In this document: one piece after another, positions 1 through 8,281 of the stretch
How positions within the stretch are numbered: the stretch's first letter is position 1
How the letters are laid out: every line of letters begins with the position of its first letter
DNA from: Chloroflexota bacterium
Lineage (GTDB): Bacteria; Chloroflexota; Anaerolineae; Anaerolineales; Villigracilaceae
Direction of reading: 5' to 3'
Assembly: GCA_023459215.1 (NCBI GenBank)
Contig: JAEWVF010000077.1
Coordinates: 22,440-86,439 of the forward strand
DNA: 64,000 nucleotides
Notes under the pieces: model-generated
Told to the model about the DNA's origin: nothing
Databases searched by the model: none
The model's input: the letters and a program-made list of their open reading frames with translations, nothing else
Translations under genes and position numbers: made by a program

Positions 1-42
1 TCCGCGCAAATCTATTGAAATCGCAATATCTGCGTTTTGTTT

Positions 43-1152
43 TTAATCTTTCAAATAGCGGTCAAAAAATTCGATGCTGCGGTTCATGGCCGTGGTGAAA
101 TAGTTCGAAATGTTGTGATTATCGTTGGGGTAGGTGTACAACTCGACCGTTCCTCCGGCTGCGGTGATTTCATCGGCCAGTTTGACCGAGAACTCGACCG
201 GCACATCCTCGTCATTGGTGCCGTGGTGTAACTGAACCGGCCCTGAGAGATCGGCCAGGTAGGAATTGGCCGAGACCGAAGCCCAGAATTCAGGGTTGCT
301 CTCGGGCGAGCCGTATAGTTCTGACCAACCTGTGCGCCAGCTTGGGCTGCGCGAACTGGGCGAGGGAGTGAAGCTGCCTGTCCTGCGCCAGCAGCACAAC
401 AAATCTGGGTAGGATGCGACCACTCCGGCCCAGATGACCCCGGCCTTGACATCGCCGGAGAGCACCATGGCCCGCAGGGTCAGGTAGCCGCCCATCGAGT
501 GGCCCCACATGCCGATTTTGTCGGGATTGACCTCGCGGTAGTTTTTGAGCGCGGCGACAGCGTTCATGACATCGATCTGGTAGCCGGGATGCCCATAAGC
601 GCCGGTGGCCTCGCCCTCGGACTGGTCGTGTCCGCGGTAGTCGATGCGGAAGATGATATAACCGCTGCTGGCCAGCCGGTCAACGTAAGCGATGTAGCGC
701 TCGGTGGTGCGGTAAACATCCGGGGGAATATAGCCGTGGTTGAACACGATGGCCGGCCAGCCGCCCTCGGGTATTTCACCGTTGGGAATGGTCAACAGGC
801 CGTAAATTTTCAGATCTTCGGAGTAGTAGTAGGCGTAATAGCGCCGATAGTTGACCGAAGCGGTCAGTTCGCGCTCGATGATGATGTCACTGCCCGGATA
901 GGACATTGTCCGCAGGGCCGGGATGCTCATCGGGTGCGGCGTCGGCGTTGGGGTCAGGAAAACGGTTGCTGTTGGCGGGGCGGTCGCAGTCGGTTTGTTG
1001 TCGAAAACAATCGTGGCGTTGGCGATTGCGGTAGGCAGCGGGGTGGATGTTGATTCTGTCGTCAAAGGTAGCGCGGCCTCGCTCGGAGCGGGCGCTCCGC
1101 AGGCGGAAAGAAACAGGGCCAGCAAGAATACCGATAAAAAGAGTCTGTTCAT
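43..1152 (-). CDS. Alpha/beta-hydrolase lipoprotein (prolyl-oligopeptidase-like esterase)
   Basis: A secreted, lipid-anchored serine hydrolase of 369 residues. The N-terminus is a lipoprotein signal with lipobox LFLSAC. A Thr/Pro-rich linker (about residues 30-75) follows, then an alpha/beta-hydrolase domain with the nucleophile elbow GHSMGG (Ser219), a likely acid in GTNDEDVP and a C-terminal His in NDNHNIS. The family includes dienelactone-hydrolase-like and S9-type peptidases and esterases. The substrate cannot be read from the sequence. A GGAGA ribosome site precedes the ATG. The stop codon lies only 42 bases from the window edge. The class is clear and the exact reaction is not. Confidence 0.85.
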   Translation of the reverse strand: MNRLFLSVFLLALFLSACGAPAPSEAALPLTTESTSTPLPTAIANATIVFDNKPTATAPPTATVFLTPTPTPHPMSIPALRTMSYPGSDIIIERELTASVNYRRYYAYYYSEDLKIYGLLTIPNGEIPEGGWPAIVFNHGYIPPDVYRTTERYIAYVDRLASSGYIIFRIDYRGHDQSEGEATGAYGHPGYQIDVMNAVAALKNYREVNPDKIGMWGHSMGGYLTLRAMVLSGDVKAGVIWAGVVASYPDLLCCWRRTGSFTPSPSSRSPSWRTGWSELYGSPESNPEFWASVSANSYLADLSGPVQLHHGTNDEDVPVEFSVKLADEITAAGGTVELYTYPNDNHNISNYFTTAMNRSIEFFDRYLKD

Positions 1153-1185
1153 GCTTGTCTCCAGGTTAATCCGTATCGATAATTT

Positions 1186-1250
1186 TTACCGCTGAGGCGC
1201 GGAGTCCGCCAAGAGCATGGCTCTCGCGTTCCCTGCGCCTTCAGCGGTAA
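1186..1250. repeat. Intergenic imperfect palindrome
   Basis: Two 15-base arms (TTACCGCTGAGGCGC at 1186-1200 and GCGCCTTCAGCGGTAA at 1235-1250) are inverted copies with one inserted T. They sit between the lipoprotein and the peptidase. The sequence style resembles the inverted repeat at 7004-7069, which suggests a dispersed repeat family. There is no T-run, so it is not an obvious terminator. Confidence 0.5.
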
Positions 1251-1284
1251 TGTTTTGCCTGAGGCTAATTCGGGTGTCTTGTGT

Positions 1285-3090
1285 TTAGATGGCTTCGTAA
1301 CGCGCAATCTGGGCTTCGAAGGTTTTGATGCTGTCTTCCCAGAACTTCTTGCTGCGGATGTCGATGCCGAAGCGGGCAGCCAACTCGGCAGCAGGGGCTT
1401 CACCGGTGCTGGCGAGCAGGTTCATGTAATCGGGAACAAAAGCGGCCCCGCGCTGGGCGTAGATGGCATACAGGCCGGTGGCGAACAACAGGCCAAAGGC
1501 GTAGGGGAAGTTGTAGAAGGACAGTTCGGCGGCATAGTAGTGCGGTTTCCAGGTCCACATCCACTTTTGCAGGCAGCTTTCATCGAGTCCATCGCCGTAG
1601 GTGGCTTTCTGGGCGTTTTCCATGATTTCGCACAGTTCATCGACGCTCAATTCGGCTTTTTCACGGCGCTCGAAAACCTCCTTTTCGAACAGGAAGCGAG
1701 AATAGATATCGACAATCACCTGGCTGGCGCCGTTGAGCGAGAGCTCCAGCACGGCCAGTTCTTCCTGTGGGTTGGCGGCGCGTTTGAGCAAGGCCTGCGA
1801 GGCGATGGTTTCGCACATGATCGATGCGGTTTCGGCCAGGGTCATGGGGGTATCCTGCTGCAGGGCGGTTTTGCCGAAGCGGAAGGCGCATTCATTGTGG
1901 AAGGCGTGGCCGAGTTCGTGGGCAACTGTTGAAACCTGGTCGGGGGTGCCGTCGAAGTTGGTCAGGATGCGCGATTCTTTGACCAGTGGGACACCCATGC
2001 AGAAGGCGCCGCCACGTTTGCCGGAACGCTGCTCGGCGTCGATCCAGTTCTCATCGAAAGCGCGCCGGGCCAGTTCCTGCATTTCCGGGGCAAAAGTGCC
2101 GAATTGTTCGAGGATGAAGGCGCGAGTCTCCGGCCAGGTGTACTGGCTGGCGGTCTGGCCGACCGGGGCGAACAAATCGTACCAGGCCAGCTTTTCCTTG
2201 CCCAGGTGCTTGGCTTTTGCCTTGAAATAGCGCCGGAACATGGGGAAGGAATCGCGCATGGCTTCGAGCATGGCTTCCAGGCTGGCGCGATCCATGTGGG
2301 CATTGTCGATAGCGCTGTGCAGGGCGTCTTCGCGCCCACGGCGTTGGTTAAGCACATTGACCGCGCCCTTGATTCCGTTCAGGGCGGCGGCCAGCGGTTC
2401 CTTGACTGTTTCCCAGGCGGCATTTTCAGCTTCGTAGGCGCGGCGGCGGACTTCACCATCCGGGTGTGAGCGCAGGTTGATCAGGGCCGGCATGGGCAAT
2501 TTCTTCGTTTCGCCCTCCAACTCGAAATCGACGCTCAGCTGGGATGTCACGGTGCCCTGCAATTTGCTCCAGGCTTGCGCGCCGCTCAGGCTGAGTTCGG
2601 CGGCCAGGCCTTCCTCGGCTTCGCTCATCAGGTATTTGCTCTGTTCGGCGGCCAGCTTCAGGAAGTAGGCGTGGGTTGCCGCCTCGCCGCCCAGCGAAAG
2701 CACCTTTGGCAGTACCGCGGACAGGGAACCGATCCAGGCTGTGGTCTGGGTCGCCAGCATGGCCAGTTTGACGCCGCGTTGCTGGAACTCTGAGAACAGC
2801 CGCATGGCCTGCTTATCGTACGAGTCGGTGGCAATAAAGGAATGCAGGTAGGAGCCAATTGTCCCGGCCAGGTCGGAGAGTTCGTTCGAGTGTTTGATGA
2901 CCCGGTTGACCAGTTCATTCAACTTCTTTGGGTCAGTGCCGGCGTCTGCTTTGGCGATTTCGGCTTTGTAGAAGGCTTCCATTTCGCCGATCTGGCGGTC
3001 AAGCTCGGCAATCGCAGCCTTGAATTGCTCTGAATCCAGGCCGGGGTAAACGTTTGACAGGTCCCAGTGGGGAAGAGTTGCAGCGGTCAT
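1285..3090 (-). CDS. pepF: M3 family oligoendopeptidase F
   Basis: A cytoplasmic zinc metallopeptidase of 601 residues that cleaves oligopeptides. The zinc motif is HELGH (His391, Glu392, His395) in the context VAHELGHAFHNE. The downstream Glu expected for the third ligand falls in the region MTLAETASIMCE. Length and the N-terminal helical region (about residues 1-200) match the PepF/M3B group, which usually has about 600 residues. The ATG at 3090 has an AAGGAG site. It lies downstream of hflX and a small membrane protein on the same strand with a short gap, so the three may be cotranscribed. Confidence 0.93.
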   Translation of the reverse strand: MTAATLPHWDLSNVYPGLDSEQFKAAIAELDRQIGEMEAFYKAEIAKADAGTDPKKLNELVNRVIKHSNELSDLAGTIGSYLHSFIATDSYDKQAMRLFSEFQQRGVKLAMLATQTTAWIGSLSAVLPKVLSLGGEAATHAYFLKLAAEQSKYLMSEAEEGLAAELSLSGAQAWSKLQGTVTSQLSVDFELEGETKKLPMPALINLRSHPDGEVRRRAYEAENAAWETVKEPLAAALNGIKGAVNVLNQRRGREDALHSAIDNAHMDRASLEAMLEAMRDSFPMFRRYFKAKAKHLGKEKLAWYDLFAPVGQTASQYTWPETRAFILEQFGTFAPEMQELARRAFDENWIDAEQRSGKRGGAFCMGVPLVKESRILTNFDGTPDQVSTVAHELGHAFHNECAFRFGKTALQQDTPMTLAETASIMCETIASQALLKRAANPQEELAVLELSLNGASQVIVDIYSRFLFEKEVFERREKAELSVDELCEIMENAQKATYGDGLDESCLQKWMWTWKPHYYAAELSFYNFPYAFGLLFATGLYAIYAQRGAAFVPDYMNLLASTGEAPAAELAARFGIDIRSKKFWEDSIKTFEAQIARYEAI

Positions 3091-3107
3091 TTTTTCTCCT
3101 TGAAGTT

Positions 3108-3323
3108 TTATAGCGCCCAGGCCAGTAGCAGCCCGAACAGGGCAACCACAATGCCGAGGTGCAGGAAGAAGTTACTGATAACAAGAAAAGATGCGGGCGG
3201 CAGGATGAGCACGAGTACCAGGTTGACTAACACCAGCCCGATCCCAATTAATGGCAAAAGTCCCTTGCGGTGCGCGAAAAACGGCGAAGCTTGATCGATG
3301 AGTTTCGACAGCCATTGAATCAT
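3108..3323 (-). CDS. Small two-helix membrane protein
   Basis: A 71-residue protein with two hydrophobic segments (about residues 22-42 and 48-70), separated by a short polar turn, after an amphipathic N-terminus. No family is recognised. Its ATG overlaps the hflX stop as ATGA, and an AGGAG site lies inside the end of hflX, so translation is probably coupled. The spacing and codon use look like a real gene. Confidence 0.7.
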   Translation of the reverse strand: MIQWLSKLIDQASPFFAHRKGLLPLIGIGLVLVNLVLVLILPPASFLVISNFFLHLGIVVALFGLLLAWAL

Positions 3324-4669
3324 AGTTCATTCTCCTGTTCCTGGGGTTCCTGGTTTTTCTCGAAATCGCGGAATTGGGCCACCAGTCGTCCGGGGATTCT
3401 ACCTTGAATCTTGACCCCGCCGCGGGTGTGTTCGATCCGTTCAACCTGACCGGCCTCGTGAAATTGCGAGATCAGTTGTCCCTGCTGATAGGGCAGGTAT
3501 ATTTCAACCGGGATGTACGTTTCGTACAGTTCCTTTTGAATCATCTGGCGCAGTTCGACCAGCCCGCTGCCTTTTAACGCCGAAACGGCTACCGAGCTTG
3601 GGTACTCGCGGGCAATCAGTTCGGCCAGGTTCGGGTCGTGCAGCCGGTCGGCTTTGTTGAGCACGGTGACGACCGGGATGTGGTTGGCTTCGATATCGTT
3701 CAGGGTTTCCTGGACGGCCTGGTATTGGGCCATGGCGTTGGGATGGGAAATATCGACGATGTGCAGCAACAAATCGGCTTCGGCGATTTCTTCCAGTGTG
3801 GCGCGGAAGGCCGCCACCAGCGTGGTCGGTAGTTTTTGGATGAAGCCGACCGTATCGGTCAGCAGGACAGCGTAGCCGCCCGGCAGTTCCACCCGGCGGG
3901 TGGTTGGGTCGAGGGTGGCGAAAAGCTGGTTGGCGGCGAGCACATCCGCCCTGGCCATGCGGTTGAGCAGGGTCGATTTACCGGCATTGGTGTAGCCGAC
4001 CAGGGCTACGGTGGGGATGCGGCTGCGTTTGCGCTGGGCGCGGTAGCGCTCGCGGTGAGCGCGGACTTTCTCCAGTTCTTTTTTTAGCTGGCTGATTTTG
4101 CGCCCGATTTCGCGCCGGTCGATTTCGAGCTGGGTTTCACCGGGGCCGCGCAGGCCAACCCCGCCGACCGAGCCGGAACGTCCGCCACCGCCGCCGGCTT
4201 GGCGGGCGAGGTGAGTCCATTGGCGGGTCAGGCGCGGCAGGTAATATTCCAGCTGGGCCAGTTCGACTTGCAGCATACCTTCGCTGGTATTGGCGTGCTG
4301 GGCGAAAATATCGAGAATCAGGGCGGTGCGGTCGAGCACGCGCACGTTGGCGCCCATGATTTTTTCCAGGTTGCGCTGGTGACGCGGATTGAGTTCGCTG
4401 TCAAAGACGACCACCTGGGCCAGGGTTTCTTCTGCCAGCGCTTTGAGTTCCTCGACCTTGCCTGAGCCGATGTAGCTTTCGGGGTTGGGCTTGTCGAGTT
4501 TTTGGGTCATTTCGCCGACCACGTCCAGCCCGGCGGTGTCAGCCAGCAGGGCCAGCTCGGCGAGCGAGTCTTCGAGCGTGAGCAGACTTTTTTCTTGAAA
4601 GAATTCGACACCAACCAAAAACGCCCGCTCACGCGGCGGGGTGGTTGGTTCAGGGATACGTTTAGCCAT
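3320..4669 (-). CDS. hflX: GTPase HflX
   Basis: A ribosome-associated GTPase of 449 residues, thought to split stalled or stressed 70S ribosomes. The N-terminal HflX domain occupies about residues 1-185 and ends in the glycine-rich GGGGGRSGSVGGVGLRGPGE. A coiled coil follows, then the G domain: G1 GYTNAGKST (Lys231), G3 DTVGF and G4 NKAD. The C-terminal tail is short. No Shine-Dalgarno sequence lies at a normal distance. A TATAAA hexamer sits four bases before the ATG, so the message may be leaderless. Confidence 0.95.
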   Translation of the reverse strand: MAKRIPEPTTPPRERAFLVGVEFFQEKSLLTLEDSLAELALLADTAGLDVVGEMTQKLDKPNPESYIGSGKVEELKALAEETLAQVVVFDSELNPRHQRNLEKIMGANVRVLDRTALILDIFAQHANTSEGMLQVELAQLEYYLPRLTRQWTHLARQAGGGGGRSGSVGGVGLRGPGETQLEIDRREIGRKISQLKKELEKVRAHRERYRAQRKRSRIPTVALVGYTNAGKSTLLNRMARADVLAANQLFATLDPTTRRVELPGGYAVLLTDTVGFIQKLPTTLVAAFRATLEEIAEADLLLHIVDISHPNAMAQYQAVQETLNDIEANHIPVVTVLNKADRLHDPNLAELIAREYPSSVAVSALKGSGLVELRQMIQKELYETYIPVEIYLPYQQGQLISQFHEAGQVERIEHTRGGVKIQGRIPGRLVAQFRDFEKNQEPQEQENEL

Positions 4670-4673
4670 AAGA

Positions 4674-4679
4674 TTTATA
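4674..4679 (-). promoter_or_regulatory. hflX: -10-like TATAAA directly before hflX
   Basis: On the minus strand GGTTATAAATCTT runs straight into the hflX ATG at 4669. If TATAAA (or TTATAA) is the -10 box, transcription would begin at or next to the start codon. No convincing -35 was found. Confidence 0.35.
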
Positions 4680-4749
4680 ACCTTGGGAACTACACTAACG
4701 TTAAAACCTTAACGCCAGCGCTAAGAACGGCGTAAAGATTCAAAATTCA

Positions 4750-5988
4750 CTAGAAATCATCCGGCGGCTGCGCGGTTGAGTTCTCGCCTGCGCCAAACAG
4801 CTTGGCCAGCTTGGGGTCGCTGGGCTGGGTGCGCAAAGGCAGTAAAACATGAAAAATGGAGCCGGGGCATCTTACTTCATCGTAACCTTCCGATTCGACC
4901 CACACAGAACCCTGGTGGGCTTCGATAATTCCTTTGGTGATGGCCAATCCGAGACCTGGCCCGCCACCTTTAAATTTGGTTTTGCCGCTGGAGTGCAGGG
5001 AAACATCACCCAACTGTCCAAATTTTTCAAAAATGATTTCCTGGTTCTCGGGCGCAATCCCGATTCCGGTGTCGGCAATCGTGATTTCGACAAAACCGGG
5101 CAGGATGCGTCCGTCGACGGTAATCTTGCCGCCATCGGGGGTGTATTTGATGGCATTGCTGACCAGGTTTTTGAGCGCCTGATAGAGCCGCTCCGGGTCG
5201 GCGAATAATAATTCTTCGCTGCCCGCAAAGGAGCGGATCTCAAGGGTATGTTTGCGGCGCATAATGATGTTGGTAAAGTCGGCCTCGAGCATGTTGAAAA
5301 TGCGGTTCAGCCAGACCGGCTGGAAATTCATCACCAGCAGGTGGTTGTCGATTTGCGAAACATCGATCATATCATCGACAATCTCGCGCATACGCCGGAT
5401 GCCGTTGTGGGTGCCCTGGATGAGCATGTGCATTTGCTCATTTTCCTGCGTGGCAACGTCGCCAATCATGGCGGCATAGCCTTCGATCAGGGTCAGGGGC
5501 GTTTTTAGCTCGTGGGCAGCTACCGCGATGAAATTGGATTTGCTTTTATCCAGTTTCATCAGGCGCGCCTGGGCGCTCTGTAGCTCGTTCGAAACATATT
5601 GCAGGCGGCTCTCGTTCTCAAGCGCAGCGGCTTTTTCAACTGCCCGCAGGTAGATTGGCATCAGCCCGGCCATCAATTCCAGCGCATCGGCGGCATCGAG
5701 CATTTCGCGTGAAATTTCGAAGGAGTAGGTGATAACCTTGTTGAGCAATCCGCTCAGGTTGCGTTCACCTTCCTCCAGGTCGGTTTGGGTGCGGGCGGTG
5801 GCCCACTCTTGTAGGATGGAATCAAGCCAGGTGGCGTCGCCGGACAGCAGGGCCTGGGCCAGCAAATCGAAAAAACGACCAAGCTGGGTTTGGAAATTCT
5901 CGCGGACTCCTGTGCCGCGCGCCAGGCTGTTGGCGACGCGCATTTGCAGGACTGGTCGAATTTTTTCCAGGCTGTCTTGAATGCTCAT
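4750..5988 (-). CDS. Soluble sensor histidine kinase
   Basis: A cytosolic histidine kinase of 412 residues. Residues 1-125 form a helical sensory region with no recognised PAS or GAF, perhaps similar to RsbRD-type N-termini. HisKA contains AAHELKTPLT with phospho-acceptor His159. The HATPase domain has an N box (LKNLVSNAIKYTPDG), a G1 box (DTGIGIAPEN) and a G2 box (GGGPGLGLAI). There are no membrane segments and no response regulator next to it, so its partner is not visible here. Upstream and downstream genes are separate functions. Confidence 0.9.
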   Translation of the reverse strand: MSIQDSLEKIRPVLQMRVANSLARGTGVRENFQTQLGRFFDLLAQALLSGDATWLDSILQEWATARTQTDLEEGERNLSGLLNKVITYSFEISREMLDAADALELMAGLMPIYLRAVEKAAALENESRLQYVSNELQSAQARLMKLDKSKSNFIAVAAHELKTPLTLIEGYAAMIGDVATQENEQMHMLIQGTHNGIRRMREIVDDMIDVSQIDNHLLVMNFQPVWLNRIFNMLEADFTNIIMRRKHTLEIRSFAGSEELLFADPERLYQALKNLVSNAIKYTPDGGKITVDGRILPGFVEITIADTGIGIAPENQEIIFEKFGQLGDVSLHSSGKTKFKGGGPGLGLAITKGIIEAHQGSVWVESEGYDEVRCPGSIFHVLLPLRTQPSDPKLAKLFGAGENSTAQPPDDF

Positions 5989-6025
5989 AGATATAGTTTA
6001 GCGTAGGACGGGCATTTTGGCAATT

Positions 6026-6922
6026 TCATCTTCGTGACGCTGTGAAATCTGCGACCCAGGCCTGGACCACTTCGCCAACAATTTGCAGGCTTTGGGCCGA
6101 AACTTTATCGGGTGTGTCTTGCCGCGTGTGCCAGTAAGGATAATCGAAATCGATCAGGTCAACGGCGCGAATACCCTTTTCGATAAAGGGGATGTGGTCG
6201 TCGAGCATGCTGAATTTGTATTCCGGGATAAAGTACTGCTCGTAGCCGAGGCGTTTGGCCACATCCCATAGCTCGCGGGTCAGGCCGGGATCAGAGTTGC
6301 GTTCCTGGTAAATGTTCAGGTCGGCATCGCCGATCATGTCGAGCAGGATGACTGCTTCGGGCTGGTACGCCAGGGATTCGGCGAAAGCGCGTGAACCGAG
6401 GATCCAGTCCCAGCCTGGAATGTTGCCCTGGTCTTCCGTATCGACCAGCAGCAGGCCAACCGGGCCATTCGGCGGCAGGACGCGGGCCAACTCAAGCAGC
6501 ACGGCAACGCCTGATGCGCCATCGTTGGCTCCCGGAACCGGCTGGCTGTGATTGGCTGGATCGGGGTCGTTGTCGGCGTAGAAGCGGCTGTCGTAGTGAG
6601 CCATCAGCAGAACCGGCGGGTTGTCTTGGCGCGTAGCCAATATATTGGTAATAGGCTGATTCATCCGTTTGGTCTTTTGCAGGGTAACATCCCAGCCTTG
6701 CGCTCGGAATTCGCTTTGGGCGTACTCGATGAATTGGGCGTGGGCCGCGCTTCCGGGTGTGCGCGGCCCGAGGGCGTCCTGCGCCAGGACATGCTGGTAA
6801 GCGCGTTCGCCGTCAAAAGTTGTTGGGCGCGCACTGGGCGGTTTCAGGAATAGATAAACCGCGCCCAGCCCCAGCAGGATCGTGATTGAAATGATGAGAA
6901 TTAACCGTTGGTTTCTTTTCAT
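6026..6922 (-). CDS. Membrane-anchored M28 family peptidase
   Basis: A zinc-dependent aminopeptidase or glutaminyl-cyclase-like protein of 298 residues. An N-terminal hydrophobic anchor (about residues 7-25) places the catalytic domain outside the cell. Metal and catalytic residues appear in order: AHYDSRF, GANDGASGV, DTEDQG, LDMIGD and WHTRQDTPD. The last of these is the typical C-terminal His ligand of M28. The pattern AHYDSR with GANDGASG is frequent in the glutaminyl-peptide cyclotransferase-like branch. No Shine-Dalgarno is seen and a -10-like box lies 8 bases before the ATG. Confidence 0.88.
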   Translation of the reverse strand: MKRNQRLILIISITILLGLGAVYLFLKPPSARPTTFDGERAYQHVLAQDALGPRTPGSAAHAQFIEYAQSEFRAQGWDVTLQKTKRMNQPITNILATRQDNPPVLLMAHYDSRFYADNDPDPANHSQPVPGANDGASGVAVLLELARVLPPNGPVGLLLVDTEDQGNIPGWDWILGSRAFAESLAYQPEAVILLDMIGDADLNIYQERNSDPGLTRELWDVAKRLGYEQYFIPEYKFSMLDDHIPFIEKGIRAVDLIDFDYPYWHTRQDTPDKVSAQSLQIVGEVVQAWVADFTASRR

Positions 6923-6930
6923 AAATCAAT

Positions 6931-6936
6931 TGTATA
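6931..6936 (-). promoter_or_regulatory. Extended -10 (TGCTATACA) before the M28 peptidase
   Basis: The minus strand reads TGCTATACAATTGATTT and then ATG. TG-n-TATACA fits an extended -10 promoter, with a predicted start within a base or two of the start codon. Confidence 0.45.
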
Positions 6937-6946
6937 GCAAGAATCG

Positions 6947-7138
6947 CAGGTGAACTGGGGCTTTCTTAAAGTCAGTGAGCCGCGGCAAAACTCTAAAAAT
7001 CGAACCGCGAAGCTCGCAAAGAACGCAAAGTTTTAAGCTTTTCTTGGCGTTCTTGGCGCACTTTGCGGTAAAAATCGCAAAATCAACACGTCGGAGAAGT
7101 TGTCTGACAGTACCTTAAGAAAGCCCTGGCAGGTGAAC
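6947..7138. mobile_element. MITE-like element (6956-7129) with 9-bp target duplication
   Basis: This fills most of the largest gene-free gap, 6923-7228. Identical 9-base direct repeats CAGGTGAAC lie at 6947-6955 and 7130-7138. Immediately inside them are near-perfect terminal inverted repeats: TGGGGCTTTCTTAA at 6956-6969 and TTAAGAAAGCCCTGG at 7115-7129, with 12 central bases perfectly complementary. The 174-bp interior has a second imperfect palindrome (7004-7030 against 7043-7069) and no coding capacity. This is the structure of a non-autonomous transposed element. The mobilising transposase family is unknown. Confidence 0.75.
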
Positions 7139-7228
7139 AGCAATGGCTTGTATCGCCCCGATTAAGGACTATAATGGAAGCATAGAGTGTGTGATAAAAA
7201 GTGCAAACTCCACACTCAAAGGATACTT

Positions 7229-7450
7229 ATGGCAGATTGTGAGAATTTGGCCGGTTGCCCATTTTTCCACAATATCATCCCTAACATGCCAATCACTGCG
7301 CAATACTTGAAGAATACCTATTGCCATGGTGATCCGCAGCAGTGTGCGCGTTATATCGTTGGCAAGGCTTTGGGAAAGGATAAAGTTCCGCTGGAACTGT
7401 TCCCCGAGGAAAGCGCCCGGGCCGAGAGATTGGTTGCCATGCACAGGTGA
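7229..7450 (+). CDS. Small Cys-rich protein, possible metal or Fe-S binder
   Basis: A 73-residue protein starting MADCENLAGCPFF. Four cysteines are arranged as C-x5-C-PFF near the start and YC-x6-CARY near the middle. This spacing recurs in short uncharacterised proteins of many bacteria, and cluster or metal binding is inferred from the Cys pattern only. The ATG at 7229 is preferred over an upstream in-frame start because AAAGGA lies five bases before it. It stands alone between the MITE-like element and the VF530-type gene. Confidence 0.65.
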   Translation: MADCENLAGCPFFHNIIPNMPITAQYLKNTYCHGDPQQCARYIVGKALGKDKVPLELFPEESARAERLVAMHR

Positions 7451-7546
7451 AGCCAGGCGAGAAGGTTTTGTTTTGCGGGAAAAGCCGTCAGGAGTAAATT
7501 CTGGCGGCTTTTGTTTTAAGATAAAATCAAAACAAGGATGGTAAAC

Positions 7547-7777
7547 ATGACCGATTTTCAATCCAAAGACCCGCTGCATGGAGTAACGCTTGAAATGCTC
7601 CTGACGCGATTGGTGCAGCAATATGGCTGGCGCAAACTGGCTGAACTGGTTCCGATCCGCTGTTTTTATCATGAGCCGAGTATCAAGTCGAGTCTCAAGT
7701 TTTTGCGCCGCACACCCTGGGCGCGCAAGCAGGTTGAGACATTGTACCTGGAATCAATAACCAAACCAGAATCCTAG
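7547..7777 (+). CDS. VF530-type (DUF2132) small DNA-binding-like protein
   Basis: A 76-residue protein matching the VF530 family by the hallmark motifs [24 protein letters not shown] and [14 protein letters not shown] structure of the family suggests double-stranded DNA binding, but its role is unclear. A start at 7547 (MTDF) fits an AAGGA site better than the in-frame ATG at 7538. The stop overlaps the convergent neighbour's stop through a shared CTAG palindrome at 7774-7777. Confidence 0.85.
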   Translation: MTDFQSKDPLHGVTLEMLLTRLVQQYGWRKLAELVPIRCFYHEPSIKSSLKFLRRTPWARKQVETLYLESITKPES

Positions 7778-8205
7778 CATTTTGATGTATCCTGATGCCG
7801 TGCCAAAACTTTTTTTGCATACAGCGCCGCGCAAAGAACTCCTCCGCTAATGCCCAGGAATTGATCCTGCATGGTGTTGGCGAGGCTGACCTGAACGTTC
7901 GTGTGCAGCAATTGATCCAGGCTGAATTCGGCAAATTCCCAGAACATGGCGGTCAGCGCCGTGAGCGACAGAAGCAAAACCAGGAAGATAAATCCGTTCA
8001 GCGGGGCGGTCAAATTTTCCCTTTCCAGGTAAAACAATACCTGGGCTGAGGTATAAGCAATCGATGCTCCTCCTATGAAATGAAAGGGAATATCGATATT
8101 CGGGAAGAACGCATAAAGGTTGAGGGCTTTCACGCCCAGCAAGTGGGCGGAAAAGACCAGGGCCGGGAAGGCGAAAAACTGTAGGAGTTGGATTGTTCTT
8201 TGCAT
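7774..8205 (-). CDS. Small integral membrane protein (possible DUF2238/YjdF-like)
   Basis: A 143-residue protein with about four membrane helices. The motif [10 protein letters not shown], followed by [13 protein letters not shown], resembles the WE..E...D and DT..D...G..G pattern of DUF2238/YjdF-type proteins. That assignment is from memory of the pattern and is weak. The start at 8205 (MQRTIQ) has a GAGGAA site, and the longer reading from 8241 lacks one. Its stop overlaps that of the convergent VF530 gene. Confidence 0.6.
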   Translation of the reverse strand: MQRTIQLLQFFAFPALVFSAHLLGVKALNLYAFFPNIDIPFHFIGGASIAYTSAQVLFYLERENLTAPLNGFIFLVLLLSLTALTAMFWEFAEFSLDQLLHTNVQVSLANTMQDQFLGISGGVLCAALYAKKVLARHQDTSKC

Positions 8206-8281
8206 TGAATTTCCTCGCTCAGGAAGATGGATGTTGGCCACGATTATCCCCGATGAGGCTCTCTGGACAAATCAGGAGTTT

